Shown in pieces: positions 38,231-46,140 of a stretch of DNA of 64,000 bases. The translations under genes were made by a program, and so were the position numbers. How positions within the stretch are numbered: position 1 is the stretch's first letter; every line of letters begins with the position of its first letter. The notes beneath the pieces were generated by a model. It was given only the letters and a program-made list of their open reading frames with translations. It had not been told where the DNA came from and did no database searches. The stretch is from Pseudomonadota bacterium (lineage in GTDB: Bacteria > Pseudomonadota > Gammaproteobacteria > Burkholderiales > Sulfuriferulaceae), in NCBI GenBank assembly GCA_021795395.1, contig JAJYPN010000003.1, forward strand, positions 54,252-118,251, read 5' to 3'.

Positions 38231-40540
38231 ATGAGCGACGCTATGGCAAATAATACGACATCTCCGCGTTCGGCACGCGCTGCTGCGCTGGAAAGACGAA
38301 GTGCGCTGGCCCGGAACGGGCGCACCGCGCTGGGTACCAAACCGTCAGAGCCGGGACGTCCGGCGGGTAGGCCGGCAATGGCATCCATGACGGCAAAGGC
38401 TTCTGCCGATCCGATACGGCCGCCGCAGACTGCTGTGGCGCCGGCTTCGATTGCGACGGCAAATCCGGTGGCGAGCGCTAGCGGCAAATCGCTCTCCAGA
38501 GCGCGCCGGGAAGCGCTGTCACACGCCGGAAAAGCGGCGCTGGGGCAAGGCAAGCCGGTACCGAAAGCAAGTGCGCCGGCCTCGCCGGCTCCGGTTGCGG
38601 CCGATCCGTCGGAACGGCACGCGGACTGCGGTTGCAATGGCAAAGCCGGCGTGGCAGATACTGAGCGCGAGCAGGTGATCGAGGAAGTATGCTCGCTAGT
38701 AGAACAGGAGCCGACTGCCGTAATGGGTTCGGTAGCCTCGGCAGTGCGTAAATTGTGCCAGGAGCGTCGCCGTGCGCTCTCAAGTCAAGGCAAGACGGCG
38801 GTTAAGTCTTTGAAAATGAGGGGTGCTTCAGCATCCGGCCTGACTGGCCGCGCAGCAGCGCAGGCGCGCCGTGCGGAATTGTGCGAAAAAGGGCGTGGCG
38901 ATGGCCAGGCATGCCGTCCTACCGGGCGGATGAGACCTCAGGCGGCTCCGTCCAAGGTTGAAACCGGCACTACATTGAGCGGTAACCCCGTGAGCGGAAC
39001 TCAAGTCGAGCGTACCGGCAAGGTTACCGGGGGCGAGACAGGCAGTTGCCGCGCCATCACCGGAACTGAATATATCGGAGCCGAACAGTATGGAACCTTG
39101 TGTTCATCTACGCCGACTCCCGCAGCTGCCAAGGTGAATGTCAGCAGTACCAGCCGGGGACAGCGTGTGAGCGGCGTCGATGTCGACAGCAGCGTGAAAA
39201 TGACGGGTGGCGAATCGGGCGCATGCAAGGTGATTACCGGTACCGAATATTTGAGCGCAGATAAATTCGAATCGTTTTGCGCCACCAAACCGCCGCTTGC
39301 TTCCGCCAAGGTGGGGATAAGCAGCACCAAGGCGGGTCTGAACGTGAGCGGTACCGAAGTAGGACGTAGCGTGAAGGTGACGGGCGATGAATCGGGCGCT
39401 TGCAACAGCAAGCTCACCGGCAGCCAGTATTCTCAGGATTCGTCTTCCAGCGTATGCCGTAACGGCAGCAGCGCCCCGCACAAGGTGAGTCTGATGAGTA
39501 CGCTTAATAATCGCGTTGTGACCGGCACCGATGTGGTACCCGGCAATTCCGTTACCGGTAGCGAACGTGGGGCATGTGCCGATGTGACTGGAACGGAATC
39601 GAACGGGCTTGCCCAGTATCAGGCATGCAATCGCGAACCGGTGTCGCGGCCGGAAAAAATCGGCGTGATGCGCACATGGCATGACCAGCAGGTGTCCGGC
39701 ACCGCAGTCGAGCATAGCAGCAAGGTGACCGGCGATGAATATGGTGCCTGTCAGGTCGTTTCGGGTACTGAATACATCGGTCCGGATCAATACGCGACAT
39801 TTTGCGATGCAGACCGTCAGGCTGCATCACGCGCCTTGATGGCAAGTCGCAGCGCCATGGGCAGCCTGCCATTGAGCGGCACTCGCGTCGAGTCGGGCGG
39901 TAAGGTGACAGGAGCGGAACGTGGCGAAAATCTTGTGCTGAGCGGTTCACCCTATGGCGGCCCGCATCAGCGCGTCTCTGAGCGCGGCTCCAATAGCAAT
40001 CCGCATCCGCTCGCGCGTGGCCCGGAGAATGCGCCACGGGAAAGAGTGCCTGCGCCGCAAGCCAGAGAGCAAGGAGATTTCAGTATCGTTACGCCGTCAC
40101 GCAGTGCCAGGGAAAACGGCTTGAATCGCATTACCGGAACGGCCTATGGCGCGATCGGACGAATTACCGGTCCGGTCAATCTGGCGGCAGGTCTGGTGTC
40201 GGGTACGCCGGAATTCCGTTATCAGGACGGAGCTACGTCGGCCATCGCGTCCGCGCCGGCAGCCGAGGAAGCGCGCAATCGCTTGACCGGAGACGGACGC
40301 GAAGGCGGCTTTGCGATTACCGGTGCAGCATGGCGGCGCAATGAAAGCGTGACCGGAACGGATGGTACTTCCACCCGGCGCAATCCTACCATGCGTGGCG
40401 AGCAACGTGGAGGGCTGTTGGGCGCTTCACAGCTGAAAGACCGTGAACGTCCGGAAATACCTGTTAGCCGGATTACCGGAAGCAGCGGTAACGATAGCAA
40501 AGGATCGGCCGTGACTTACTCCGGCGGCGCAAGAGGTTGA
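38231..40540 (+). CDS. csoS2: Carboxysome assembly scaffold CsoS2
   Basis: Largely disordered scaffold linking RuBisCO to the shell. In the 769 residues, four Arg-rich N-repeats (around 16-34, 87-105, 176-193, 208-221; e.g. RARREALSHAGKAAL) would bind RuBisCO. Six M-repeats of about 55 residues lie at 242-294, 300-353, 359-412, 417-468, 475-528 and a degenerate one at 534-577 without Cys. The first five carry VTG-E-GAC-ITGTEY-type motifs and paired Cys, known to affect shell binding. The C-region (about 630-769) has RITGTAYG, GRITGPVNLAAGLVSGTPEF and the conserved end VTYSGGARG. H. neapolitanus makes a short form by frameshifting; I could not place a slippery site here. Confidence 0.95.
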   Translation: MSDAMANNTTSPRSARAAALERRSALARNGRTALGTKPSEPGRPAGRPAMASMTAKASADPIRPPQTAVAPASIATANPVASASGKSLSRARREALSHAGKAALGQGKPVPKASAPASPAPVAADPSERHADCGCNGKAGVADTEREQVIEEVCSLVEQEPTAVMGSVASAVRKLCQERRRALSSQGKTAVKSLKMRGASASGLTGRAAAQARRAELCEKGRGDGQACRPTGRMRPQAAPSKVETGTTLSGNPVSGTQVERTGKVTGGETGSCRAITGTEYIGAEQYGTLCSSTPTPAAAKVNVSSTSRGQRVSGVDVDSSVKMTGGESGACKVITGTEYLSADKFESFCATKPPLASAKVGISSTKAGLNVSGTEVGRSVKVTGDESGACNSKLTGSQYSQDSSSSVCRNGSSAPHKVSLMSTLNNRVVTGTDVVPGNSVTGSERGACADVTGTESNGLAQYQACNREPVSRPEKIGVMRTWHDQQVSGTAVEHSSKVTGDEYGACQVVSGTEYIGPDQYATFCDADRQAASRALMASRSAMGSLPLSGTRVESGGKVTGAERGENLVLSGSPYGGPHQRVSERGSNSNPHPLARGPENAPRERVPAPQAREQGDFSIVTPSRSARENGLNRITGTAYGAIGRITGPVNLAAGLVSGTPEFRYQDGATSAIASAPAAEEARNRLTGDGREGGFAITGAAWRRNESVTGTDGTSTRRNPTMRGEQRGGLLGASQLKDRERPEIPVSRITGSSGNDSKGSAVTYSGGARG

Positions 40541-40596
40541 TGTACAGCAAATTGAACGATGGTTTATGAGTAAGCGACAATTAATCGGAGAGAGTG

Positions 40597-42171
40597 ATGA
40601 ATACCAGGAATCGTCCCGGGCGCGTTATTAGCCCGCAGCCCACAGCAAGCCGTCCGCCCTACGGGTTGGGCACGCCTGCCGGTGCGCTGCAGGCGCGACC
40701 GAGACCGGCGGTATTCGCACTCGATGCCGCTACAGCGATGGCTAATCCGGCTTGCGTTACCGATAAGGGACGGCCATGCCGTCACCCACTGTCCAACGAA
40801 GCGGAAAGCCAGCGTTTGCTGGAGCACGAACTGAGCGTTAAAAATGCTTTTGATGCCATAGTTCCGGTTTTGAAACGTATAGCCGGTTTGCAGCATGAAG
40901 TCGACTTTATCGAGCGCGCCCAGAAAATCGCAATTGAGCAACTGGGTTTCGAATTGCCTGCGCAGATACTGGCTGACGCCTGGGTCGCTGATCTGGACAT
41001 GCGTGCGCTGTATGGTGCATGCGTCATGCGCACAATTATCCTGATGGCGGAGCGGGCGCAAGCTCGCAATCCGCATCCGGGCACAGACGAGATGGTGGCG
41101 TTTTTTCTCGACAGCGGCTACCACGCAGTGGATTTGTCGCCGTGTTCTGACGGACGCCTGAAAGGATTGCTGCGTTATATCCTGCGTCTGCCGGATGGCG
41201 CGGTGCGCAGCAGCAAGGCTTACGCTGGCGCCATGTTCGATGTGGACGCCAACGTCAAGCGCTGGGTGGAGACCGAATTGATACGTTTTCGCGAAGGGCG
41301 TCCGGTGACGTCCGATGCGGGAACGCGATACCTGAAAATTGGGGTGTATCACACCAGTAGTTCCAATCCAGCGCACGAAGGCTGTGCCGCTCACGGCAGC
41401 AATGAAGTTCAGGCGGCAGAGAAAGCGCTGCAAAGGTTACGCGAATTCCGTCAGGCAATTGAAAACAGCTTTTGCTGCGGGGCTTCGGTGGACACCCTGT
41501 TGATCGGTGTGGATACTGATACCGACGCGATCAAGGTGCATGTGCCCGACGCGGACGGCGAAATGAGCATATATCGAACGGTGGATAATCTGGCGCTTTA
41601 TCGTCAGACCGTCAACGACGACGAGAATACGGCGCGGATGAAAATTTATCAGGCCATATTGGCGGCGAGTTCCCAGGACGGTTGGGGCGGCGGCAATGGC
41701 GAGCCGCATGAAGGTATGCGCAGACTGATTACCTCGCTGCTGATCAATAATCTTTCTCAGATCGAATATGTATGCAGTCACTGGGGCGGACGTTATTCGG
41801 ACATCGGACACGCCGAACGTTTTATCAACGTCGGCGATGGATTCGAAGAATTCCAGTTGCGCAATCTGGCCTACTTTGCCCATCTGCATACGGTGGAAGA
41901 AGGCGCGGCGGATATGGATGTAGGGATCAAGATATTCAAGAAACTTAATATTAGTCATGGTCTGCCTGCGCCGGTGGCAATTCATTATCGGTACGACAGC
42001 AGAGTGCCGGGATGCCGTGAACGCACGGTCGAGCGTTGCCAGCGTGTAAAGGCGGCAATTGAGGCGCGTTACGCCGATCTGGCGCAAAAAGGCTTGCTGG
42101 TGTGCGGCATGACGGTACAGGACAAACGCCCGGGCAGCCAGATTGAGCTGGTCGAAGCGAGCGTTTCATAA
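40597..42171 (+). CDS. csoSCA: Carboxysomal carbonic anhydrase CsoSCA (CsoS3)
   Basis: Zinc beta-type carbonic anhydrase of the shell lumen that converts bicarbonate to CO2 for RuBisCO. From the ATG at 40597 it has 524 residues (a GTG three bases earlier is also possible). Catalytic residues are visible: Cys183 and Asp185 with Arg in DLSPCSDGRLKGLLRYIL, His252 in VYHTSSSNPAH and Cys263 in EGCAAHGSN, the His-Cys spacing equal to that of the H. neapolitanus enzyme. The basic, Pro-rich N-terminus (NRPGRVISPQPTASRP) probably docks on RuBisCO. The C-terminal third is the inactivated duplicate domain of the family. Confidence 0.97.
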   Translation: MNTRNRPGRVISPQPTASRPPYGLGTPAGALQARPRPAVFALDAATAMANPACVTDKGRPCRHPLSNEAESQRLLEHELSVKNAFDAIVPVLKRIAGLQHEVDFIERAQKIAIEQLGFELPAQILADAWVADLDMRALYGACVMRTIILMAERAQARNPHPGTDEMVAFFLDSGYHAVDLSPCSDGRLKGLLRYILRLPDGAVRSSKAYAGAMFDVDANVKRWVETELIRFREGRPVTSDAGTRYLKIGVYHTSSSNPAHEGCAAHGSNEVQAAEKALQRLREFRQAIENSFCCGASVDTLLIGVDTDTDAIKVHVPDADGEMSIYRTVDNLALYRQTVNDDENTARMKIYQAILAASSQDGWGGGNGEPHEGMRRLITSLLINNLSQIEYVCSHWGGRYSDIGHAERFINVGDGFEEFQLRNLAYFAHLHTVEEGAADMDVGIKIFKKLNISHGLPAPVAIHYRYDSRVPGCRERTVERCQRVKAAIEARYADLAQKGLLVCGMTVQDKRPGSQIELVEASVS

Positions 42172-42190
42172 ATCGATCCAGGAGTAAGCG

Positions 42191-42442
42191 ATGAAGATTT
42201 GCCAGGTTGAAAAAACGCTGGTTTCAACCAACCGGATCAAGGATCTCGGACACCGTCCGTTATTGGTGGTGAGAGAAAAGGCAGGCGGTCCGCGCCAGGT
42301 TGCGGTGGACGCCGTTGGATGCATCCCCGGGGACTGGGTAATCTGCGTGGGCTCTTCCGCTGCGCGCGAAGCGGCTGGAAGCAAGGATTTTCCGAGTGAT
42401 TTTACCATCATCGGCATTATCGATCACTGGTCGGAAAGCTGA
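42191..42442 (+). CDS. csoS4A: Carboxysome vertex protein CsoS4A
   Basis: BMV-type pentamer of 83 residues (CcmL/EutN family) that closes the icosahedral vertices of the shell. The MKICQVEKTLVSTNRI start, VAVDAVGCIPGDWVICVGSS and IIGIIDHW end are typical. It starts 19 bases after csoSCA and is followed one base later by csoS4B. Confidence 0.97.
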   Translation: MKICQVEKTLVSTNRIKDLGHRPLLVVREKAGGPRQVAVDAVGCIPGDWVICVGSSAAREAAGSKDFPSDFTIIGIIDHWSES

Positions 42443-42443
42443 C

Positions 42444-42701
42444 ATGGAAATCATGCGCGTAATATCGGAACTGGTGGCGACGCGTCGGGTGCCTGGGCTG
42501 CAGAATGCCTCGCTAAGAGTGCTGGACGATGGTAAGGGGAAGCTTAGCGTAGCATGCGACCCTGTTGGTGTGCCGCCGGGGAAGTGGGTGATTACGACCG
42601 GCGGTTCGGCTGCCCGTATCGCCACAGGCAACAAGGCTACGCTGACGGATTTGACTATCTGCGGAATTATTGATGCATGGGATGCCGGCGACGGTAAATG
42701 A
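42444..42701 (+). CDS. csoS4B: Carboxysome vertex protein CsoS4B
   Basis: Second pentameric vertex protein, 85 residues. [40 protein letters not shown] and [12 protein letters not shown] match CsoS4B. The start at 42444 (MEIMRV) follows the csoS4A stop by one base; the Met at 42453 is an alternative used by some homologues. The frame is open further upstream but inside csoS4A. Confidence 0.96.
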   Translation: MEIMRVISELVATRRVPGLQNASLRVLDDGKGKLSVACDPVGVPPGKWVITTGGSAARIATGNKATLTDLTICGIIDAWDAGDGK

Positions 42702-42733
42702 GTAGGTTTTTAATTTTAAAAAGGAGCAGTGAG

Positions 42734-43033
42734 ATGGCAAATACAAATATAAGCGGTATTGCACTGGGTATGATCGAAACCCGGGGTTTGGTGCCGGCGA
42801 TCGAAGCGGCGGACGCAATGACCAAGGCGGCGGAAGTCCGTCTGGTGGGACGTCAGTTTGTCGGCGGCGGCTACGTCACCGTGCTGGTGCGCGGCGAGAC
42901 CGGCGCGGTGAACGCGGCGGTGCGTGCCGGTGCCGATGCGTGCGAACGCGTGGGTGACGGTTTGGTTGCGGCGCACATCATCGCCCGCGTGCACTCCGAA
43001 GTGGAAAATATCCTGCCTGACGTTGCGGCGTAA
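42734..43033 (+). CDS. csoS1: Carboxysome shell hexamer CsoS1 (copy 1)
   Basis: BMC-domain hexamer of 99 residues that tiles the shell facets. [40 protein letters not shown] and [15 protein letters not shown] are typical; the pore loop lies in FVGGGY. AAGGAG precedes the ATG at 42734. The coding sequence is almost identical to the next gene, differing mainly at the N-terminus (MANTNISG) and C-terminus (LPDVAA). The two probably correspond to the CsoS1A/B/C family; I cannot assign letters. Confidence 0.98.
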   Translation: MANTNISGIALGMIETRGLVPAIEAADAMTKAAEVRLVGRQFVGGGYVTVLVRGETGAVNAAVRAGADACERVGDGLVAAHIIARVHSEVENILPDVAA

Positions 43034-43347
43034 GCAGTTCGAAATCAATCAGAGACAAGGAGCAATAAAATGGCAAATGTAGGCGGAATTGCATTGGGTA
43101 TGATCGAAACCCGAGGTTTGGTGCCGGCGATCGAAGCGGCGGACGCAATGACCAAGGCGGCGGAAGTCCGTCTGGTGGGACGTCAGTTTGTCGGCGGCGG
43201 CTATGTCACCGTGCTGGTGCGCGGCGAGACCGGCGCGGTAAACGCGGCGGTGCGTGCCGGTGCCGATGCGTGCGAACGCGTGGGTGACGGTTTGGTCGCG
43301 GCGCATATCATCGCCCGCGTGCACTCCGAAGTGGAAAATATCCTGCC
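42758..43347 (+). repeat. Tandem duplication of the csoS1 core
   Basis: 42758-43017 and 43088-43347 are 260-base direct repeats differing at six positions by my reading, all synonymous. They encode the shared core of both csoS1 genes. Confidence 0.9.
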
Positions 43348-43387
43348 GAGCGTGCCCGATGCTAGCGGCGCCAGCGATATCAGCTAA
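43070..43387 (+). CDS. csoS1: Carboxysome shell hexamer CsoS1 (copy 2)
   Basis: Second BMC-domain shell protein, 105 residues. The core is identical in protein sequence to copy 1; the ends differ ([10 protein letters not shown] at the start, and [14 protein letters not shown] at the end, six residues longer overall). AAGGAGC precedes the ATG. Two or three such paralogues in tandem are normal in cso operons. The longer tail could face outward or tune shell contacts, which is inference. Confidence 0.98.
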   Translation: MANVGGIALGMIETRGLVPAIEAADAMTKAAEVRLVGRQFVGGGYVTVLVRGETGAVNAAVRAGADACERVGDGLVAAHIIARVHSEVENILPSVPDASGASDIS

Positions 43388-43419
43388 AACCTGCGCTCAA
43401 GGCGAATGGAGGTATGGCT

Positions 43420-43860
43420 ATGTATCCTGACCCTCGTTTGAGCGGATATCTGACACGGGCCCTCAGCCACGAACTGGCGGCTGTGCAACAGTATCTGATG
43501 CAATCCAGGCTTGTTGCCCTGTGGGGCATGGCTGACATGAGCGCACGGATGCGGTCGGACGTGAACGAAGAACTGGTGCATGCCGAACGCTTGATGACCA
43601 GAATGCTGATACTGGGCATTCCTTCCAATGCTGCCCAATTGCCGCCAGTTCGGACCGGGCGCAGTGTGGAAGAGATGTTGCAGATCGACCGCACGCTGGA
43701 AATCGAAGCGATACGTCTCTACGAAGAAGCGGTGCATTACAGTGCACGGATACGCGATAGTGAGACAGAAACGCTATGCTCCGCCATTTTGCAAGATGAG
43801 TTGGGTCACTTGAGGGATCTGGATCGAATGCTGACGGAAATTCGGAAAGGAGCAGCGTGA
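43420..43860 (+). CDS. Bacterioferritin-like di-iron protein of the cso operon
   Basis: A 146-residue ferritin-fold protein. The di-iron ligand pattern is complete: Glu in SHELAAVQQY, Glu and His in NEELVHAERL, Glu in RTLEIEAIRLY, and Glu and His in QDELGHLRDL. It resembles bacterioferritin comigratory genes found after csoS1 in many cso operons; whether it stores iron, scavenges oxidants or aids carboxysome biogenesis is not established. GGAGGT abuts the first ATG at 43414, so the ATG at 43420 with a 6-base spacer is the likely start. Confidence 0.88.
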   Translation: MYPDPRLSGYLTRALSHELAAVQQYLMQSRLVALWGMADMSARMRSDVNEELVHAERLMTRMLILGIPSNAAQLPPVRTGRSVEEMLQIDRTLEIEAIRLYEEAVHYSARIRDSETETLCSAILQDELGHLRDLDRMLTEIRKGAA

Positions 43861-44138
43861 TGAGCGACGCCAGGAATACGGATGCTGCCGCGATCCCAGC
43901 CCGGGAACGCATTGCGCAGTTTAATCAGCGGTTCGATTTTGACAGCTATGCCGAGACCCGGCGATTTCTGGATGATCTGGCGGAATTGTCGAGGCGCGAG
44001 GCGTATTATCCCGATGTCAGTTTTGGCAAAACCTACGTCAATATCAGCATCGATGGCGAAGGTCAGACTGCCTTGCGCGAGCGAAATTCTACTTTTATCG
44101 CCGATATGCAGGCACTGACAGCAAAAAAAGAGAATTGA
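43860..44138 (+). CDS. RuBisCO assembly factor acRAF (PCD-like)
   Basis: A 92-residue protein of the pterin dehydratase fold that in alpha-carboxysome clusters acts as a chaperone for form I RuBisCO assembly. ERIAQFNQRFDFDSYAETRR, then EAYYPDVSFGKTYVNISI: YYPDVSFGKTYV replaces the catalytic HHPEW-like block of true PCD, so dehydratase activity is not expected. The ATG overlaps the upstream stop (TGATG at 43858-43862) with AGGAG before it. Compare the genuine PCD at 16340-16621. Confidence 0.88.
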   Translation: MSDARNTDAAAIPARERIAQFNQRFDFDSYAETRRFLDDLAELSRREAYYPDVSFGKTYVNISIDGEGQTALRERNSTFIADMQALTAKKEN

Positions 44139-44199
44139 GCGCCTCATGGAGACGATAGGACGGTTTAACCGTACCGACAAAGAGGCGGATGAATCTGTC

Positions 44200-44835
44200 A
44201 TGGAAAATCGAATCATTGCGGTCATCAACCAGAAGGGCGGTTCCGGAAAAACCACGCTGGCACTGAATTTGTCGGCAGGCCTGTCATTGCGAGGTTCCGT
44301 TCATCTGGTCGATGCCGACCCGCAACGCTCGATTACTCAGTGGGTGGCTATGGGAAAAAACGTTTCCGGTTTGCCTGCCGTCACGCAATTGGGACGCGAC
44401 CCGGAAATCGTGCTCCGCACGTTGGCTGCCAGAAATAGTTTTGTAGTAGTGGATTGCCCGCCCAACGTGCAAAGCGAAGCGGTTGCCGCCGTCATGCGTG
44501 CAGCACATCTGGTGTTGATTCCGGTGTTACCTTCTCCGATCGATCTTTGGGCCAGTGTGGACATGGCGGTAACAGTACATCAGGCCAGACAGCACAATCC
44601 GGAACTTCGCGCATGTCTGGTGCTTAACCAACTCGAATCGCGTAATGCTCTTTCGCACGATATGCGTGAAGCGGTAGCTGAATTTGATGTGCCTGTACTG
44701 GCTGCCGGGATGCAGCGCCGGGCGGCATATCGCAGCGCTGCAGTGGAAGGTCGCAGCGTTTACGGCATGGGTAAACGCGGCCAAATGGCTGTGTCAGATA
44801 TCGAAGCGATCATAAAGGAGGTTTTATGTCTGTGA
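44200..44835 (+). CDS. mcdA: ParA-type ATPase McdA (carboxysome positioning)
   Basis: ParA/MinD-family ATPase that forms a gradient on the nucleoid and, with McdB, spaces carboxysomes. It starts MENRIIAVINQKGGSGKTT, which contains the deviant Walker A with the signature lysine (KGGSGKT). Walker A' is in VHLVDADPQRSITQW, Walker B in FVVVDCPPNVQSEAV, and the MKIEALL-like C-terminal helix follows. The frame opens at 44146, but similarity starts at 44200. It overlaps mcdB by 10 bases. Confidence 0.9.
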   Translation: MENRIIAVINQKGGSGKTTLALNLSAGLSLRGSVHLVDADPQRSITQWVAMGKNVSGLPAVTQLGRDPEIVLRTLAARNSFVVVDCPPNVQSEAVAAVMRAAHLVLIPVLPSPIDLWASVDMAVTVHQARQHNPELRACLVLNQLESRNALSHDMREAVAEFDVPVLAAGMQRRAAYRSAAVEGRSVYGMGKRGQMAVSDIEAIIKEVLCL

Positions 44836-45164
44836 AAAAAATGGGATCAAAACTTGCGCAAGGCGTGCGCCAGGTCAAGGCACAACAGTCTTCGGCCCCG
44901 GTCGAGGCAGAAGGCAGTCCGGTACCGGCCGCCGCGAAGCCGGCACGTACGGCAACAAGATCAGTTCCGCCTGCTGCGCCCGCCCCCTTGGCTGCACGTG
45001 TCGCTCCCCCGGCTACGCCTGCACCTTTGGCAGCAAATGTTGCCTCGCCGGCTATGCCTGCCCCTGTTCCTGACTCATCGGCAGCAAGCGAAGTCAAGCC
45101 GGCGACGGCAGACAAGACCGGTCAGCCAGGAGCGCTCCATCCAGATCGAGTCTGGCCTGATTAA
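44826..45164 (+). CDS. mcdB: Carboxysome positioning adaptor McdB (alpha type)
   Basis: A 112-residue intrinsically disordered protein: a short basic N-terminus (MSVKKMGSKLAQGVRQVKAQ), a long Ala/Pro/Val-rich middle, and a C-terminus ending HPDRVWPD. The near-terminal tryptophan is a hallmark of McdB proteins, needed for partner interactions, and the N-terminal basic patch fits McdA interaction. Gene position, immediately after mcdA and overlapping it, and before cbbQ, agrees. AAGGAGG precedes the ATG. Sequence similarity is otherwise low, so this rests on context, composition and the Trp. Confidence 0.78.
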   Translation: MSVKKMGSKLAQGVRQVKAQQSSAPVEAEGSPVPAAAKPARTATRSVPPAAPAPLAARVAPPATPAPLAANVASPAMPAPVPDSSAASEVKPATADKTGQPGALHPDRVWPD

Positions 45165-45220
45165 GTTGCCTGTAATTACCTCATGCACCAGGTATCATTC
45201 CTGTCAATTAAGGAAACCAA

Positions 45221-46024
45221 ATGAACGACGTGATTAGTCAATACCGGATCGAAGAGGCACCTTACTATCGTCCGATTGCAGATGAAGTATCCTTGTACGA
45301 AGCCGCTTATTCGGTACGCATGCCGATGATGCTGAAAGGCCCGACCGGTTGCGGGAAAAGCCGCTTTGTCGAATATATGGCATGGAAACTGGGCAGGCCC
45401 CTCATTACCGTGGCGTGTAACGAAGACATGACTGCCTCCGACCTGGTCGGGCGTTTTTTGCTCGATGCCAACGGCACTCGCTGGCAGGATGGCCCCCTGG
45501 CTATTGCTGCGCGATACGGAGCGATTTGCTATCTCGACGAGGTCGTCGAAGCGCGTCAGGATACGACTGTGGTAATCCATCCTCTGACCGATAACCGTCG
45601 CGTATTGCCGCTGGAAAAAAAGGGCGAACTGGTCAAGGCGCATCCGGATTTTCAATTGGTGATTTCCTATAACCCGGGTTATCAGTCACTGATGAAAGAC
45701 CTCAAGCAGTCTACCAAGCAGCGTTTCGGCGCATTGGATTTCAATTATCCTGCGCATGATGTCGAAACCGAGATTGTCGCTCATGAAACCGGGGTTGGTG
45801 CGGAAGTTGCAGGCAAGCTGGTGTCGATTGCCGAGCGTGCGCGCAATCTCAAAGGCCACGGTCTGGATGAAGGTATTTCCACGCGCATGCTGATTTATGC
45901 AGGCAGCCTTATTTCCAGCGGGGTCGATACCATGGCAGCCTGCCGCATGACGCTGGTACGTCCGATTACCGACGATCCCGACATGCGCGATGCGCTGGAT
46001 GCGGCGGTTAGCACGTTTTTTTGA
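45221..46024 (+). CDS. cbbQ: RuBisCO activase subunit CbbQ (MoxR AAA+)
   Basis: AAA+ hexamer of the CbbQO RuBisCO activase, which removes inhibitory sugar phosphates from RuBisCO. The 267 residues have Walker [12 protein letters not shown] (about 40-50), Walker [12 protein letters not shown] and the arginine-bearing sensor region, plus the CbbQ start [15 protein letters not shown] and the [12 protein letters not shown] block. It works with CbbO, encoded next, and in alpha-carboxysome clusters associates with the shell. GGAAA precedes the ATG. Confidence 0.97.
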   Translation: MNDVISQYRIEEAPYYRPIADEVSLYEAAYSVRMPMMLKGPTGCGKSRFVEYMAWKLGRPLITVACNEDMTASDLVGRFLLDANGTRWQDGPLAIAARYGAICYLDEVVEARQDTTVVIHPLTDNRRVLPLEKKGELVKAHPDFQLVISYNPGYQSLMKDLKQSTKQRFGALDFNYPAHDVETEIVAHETGVGAEVAGKLVSIAERARNLKGHGLDEGISTRMLIYAGSLISSGVDTMAACRMTLVRPITDDPDMRDALDAAVSTFF

Positions 46025-46080
46025 AAAACCGATCGCGTAATGCAGTTACCGCAGTTGTAACCTGCAACAGCGATGCGCGG

Positions 46081-46101
46081 CGCAATCCATCTACGATTGC
46101 G
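46081..46101 (+). promoter_or_regulatory. Hairpin between cbbQ and cbbO
   Basis: CGCAATC pairs with GATTGCG across seven bases in the 116-base gap. No U-run follows; its role is unknown. Confidence 0.35.
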
Positions 46102-46140
46102 AGCGGAATCAGGTCACAATACACGCATCGGAGTTGACAG

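Noticed and set aside
38231..40540. Programmed frameshift site in csoS2 as in H. neapolitanus
   Set aside because: No slippery sequence with a following structure could be located with confidence by eye; left open.
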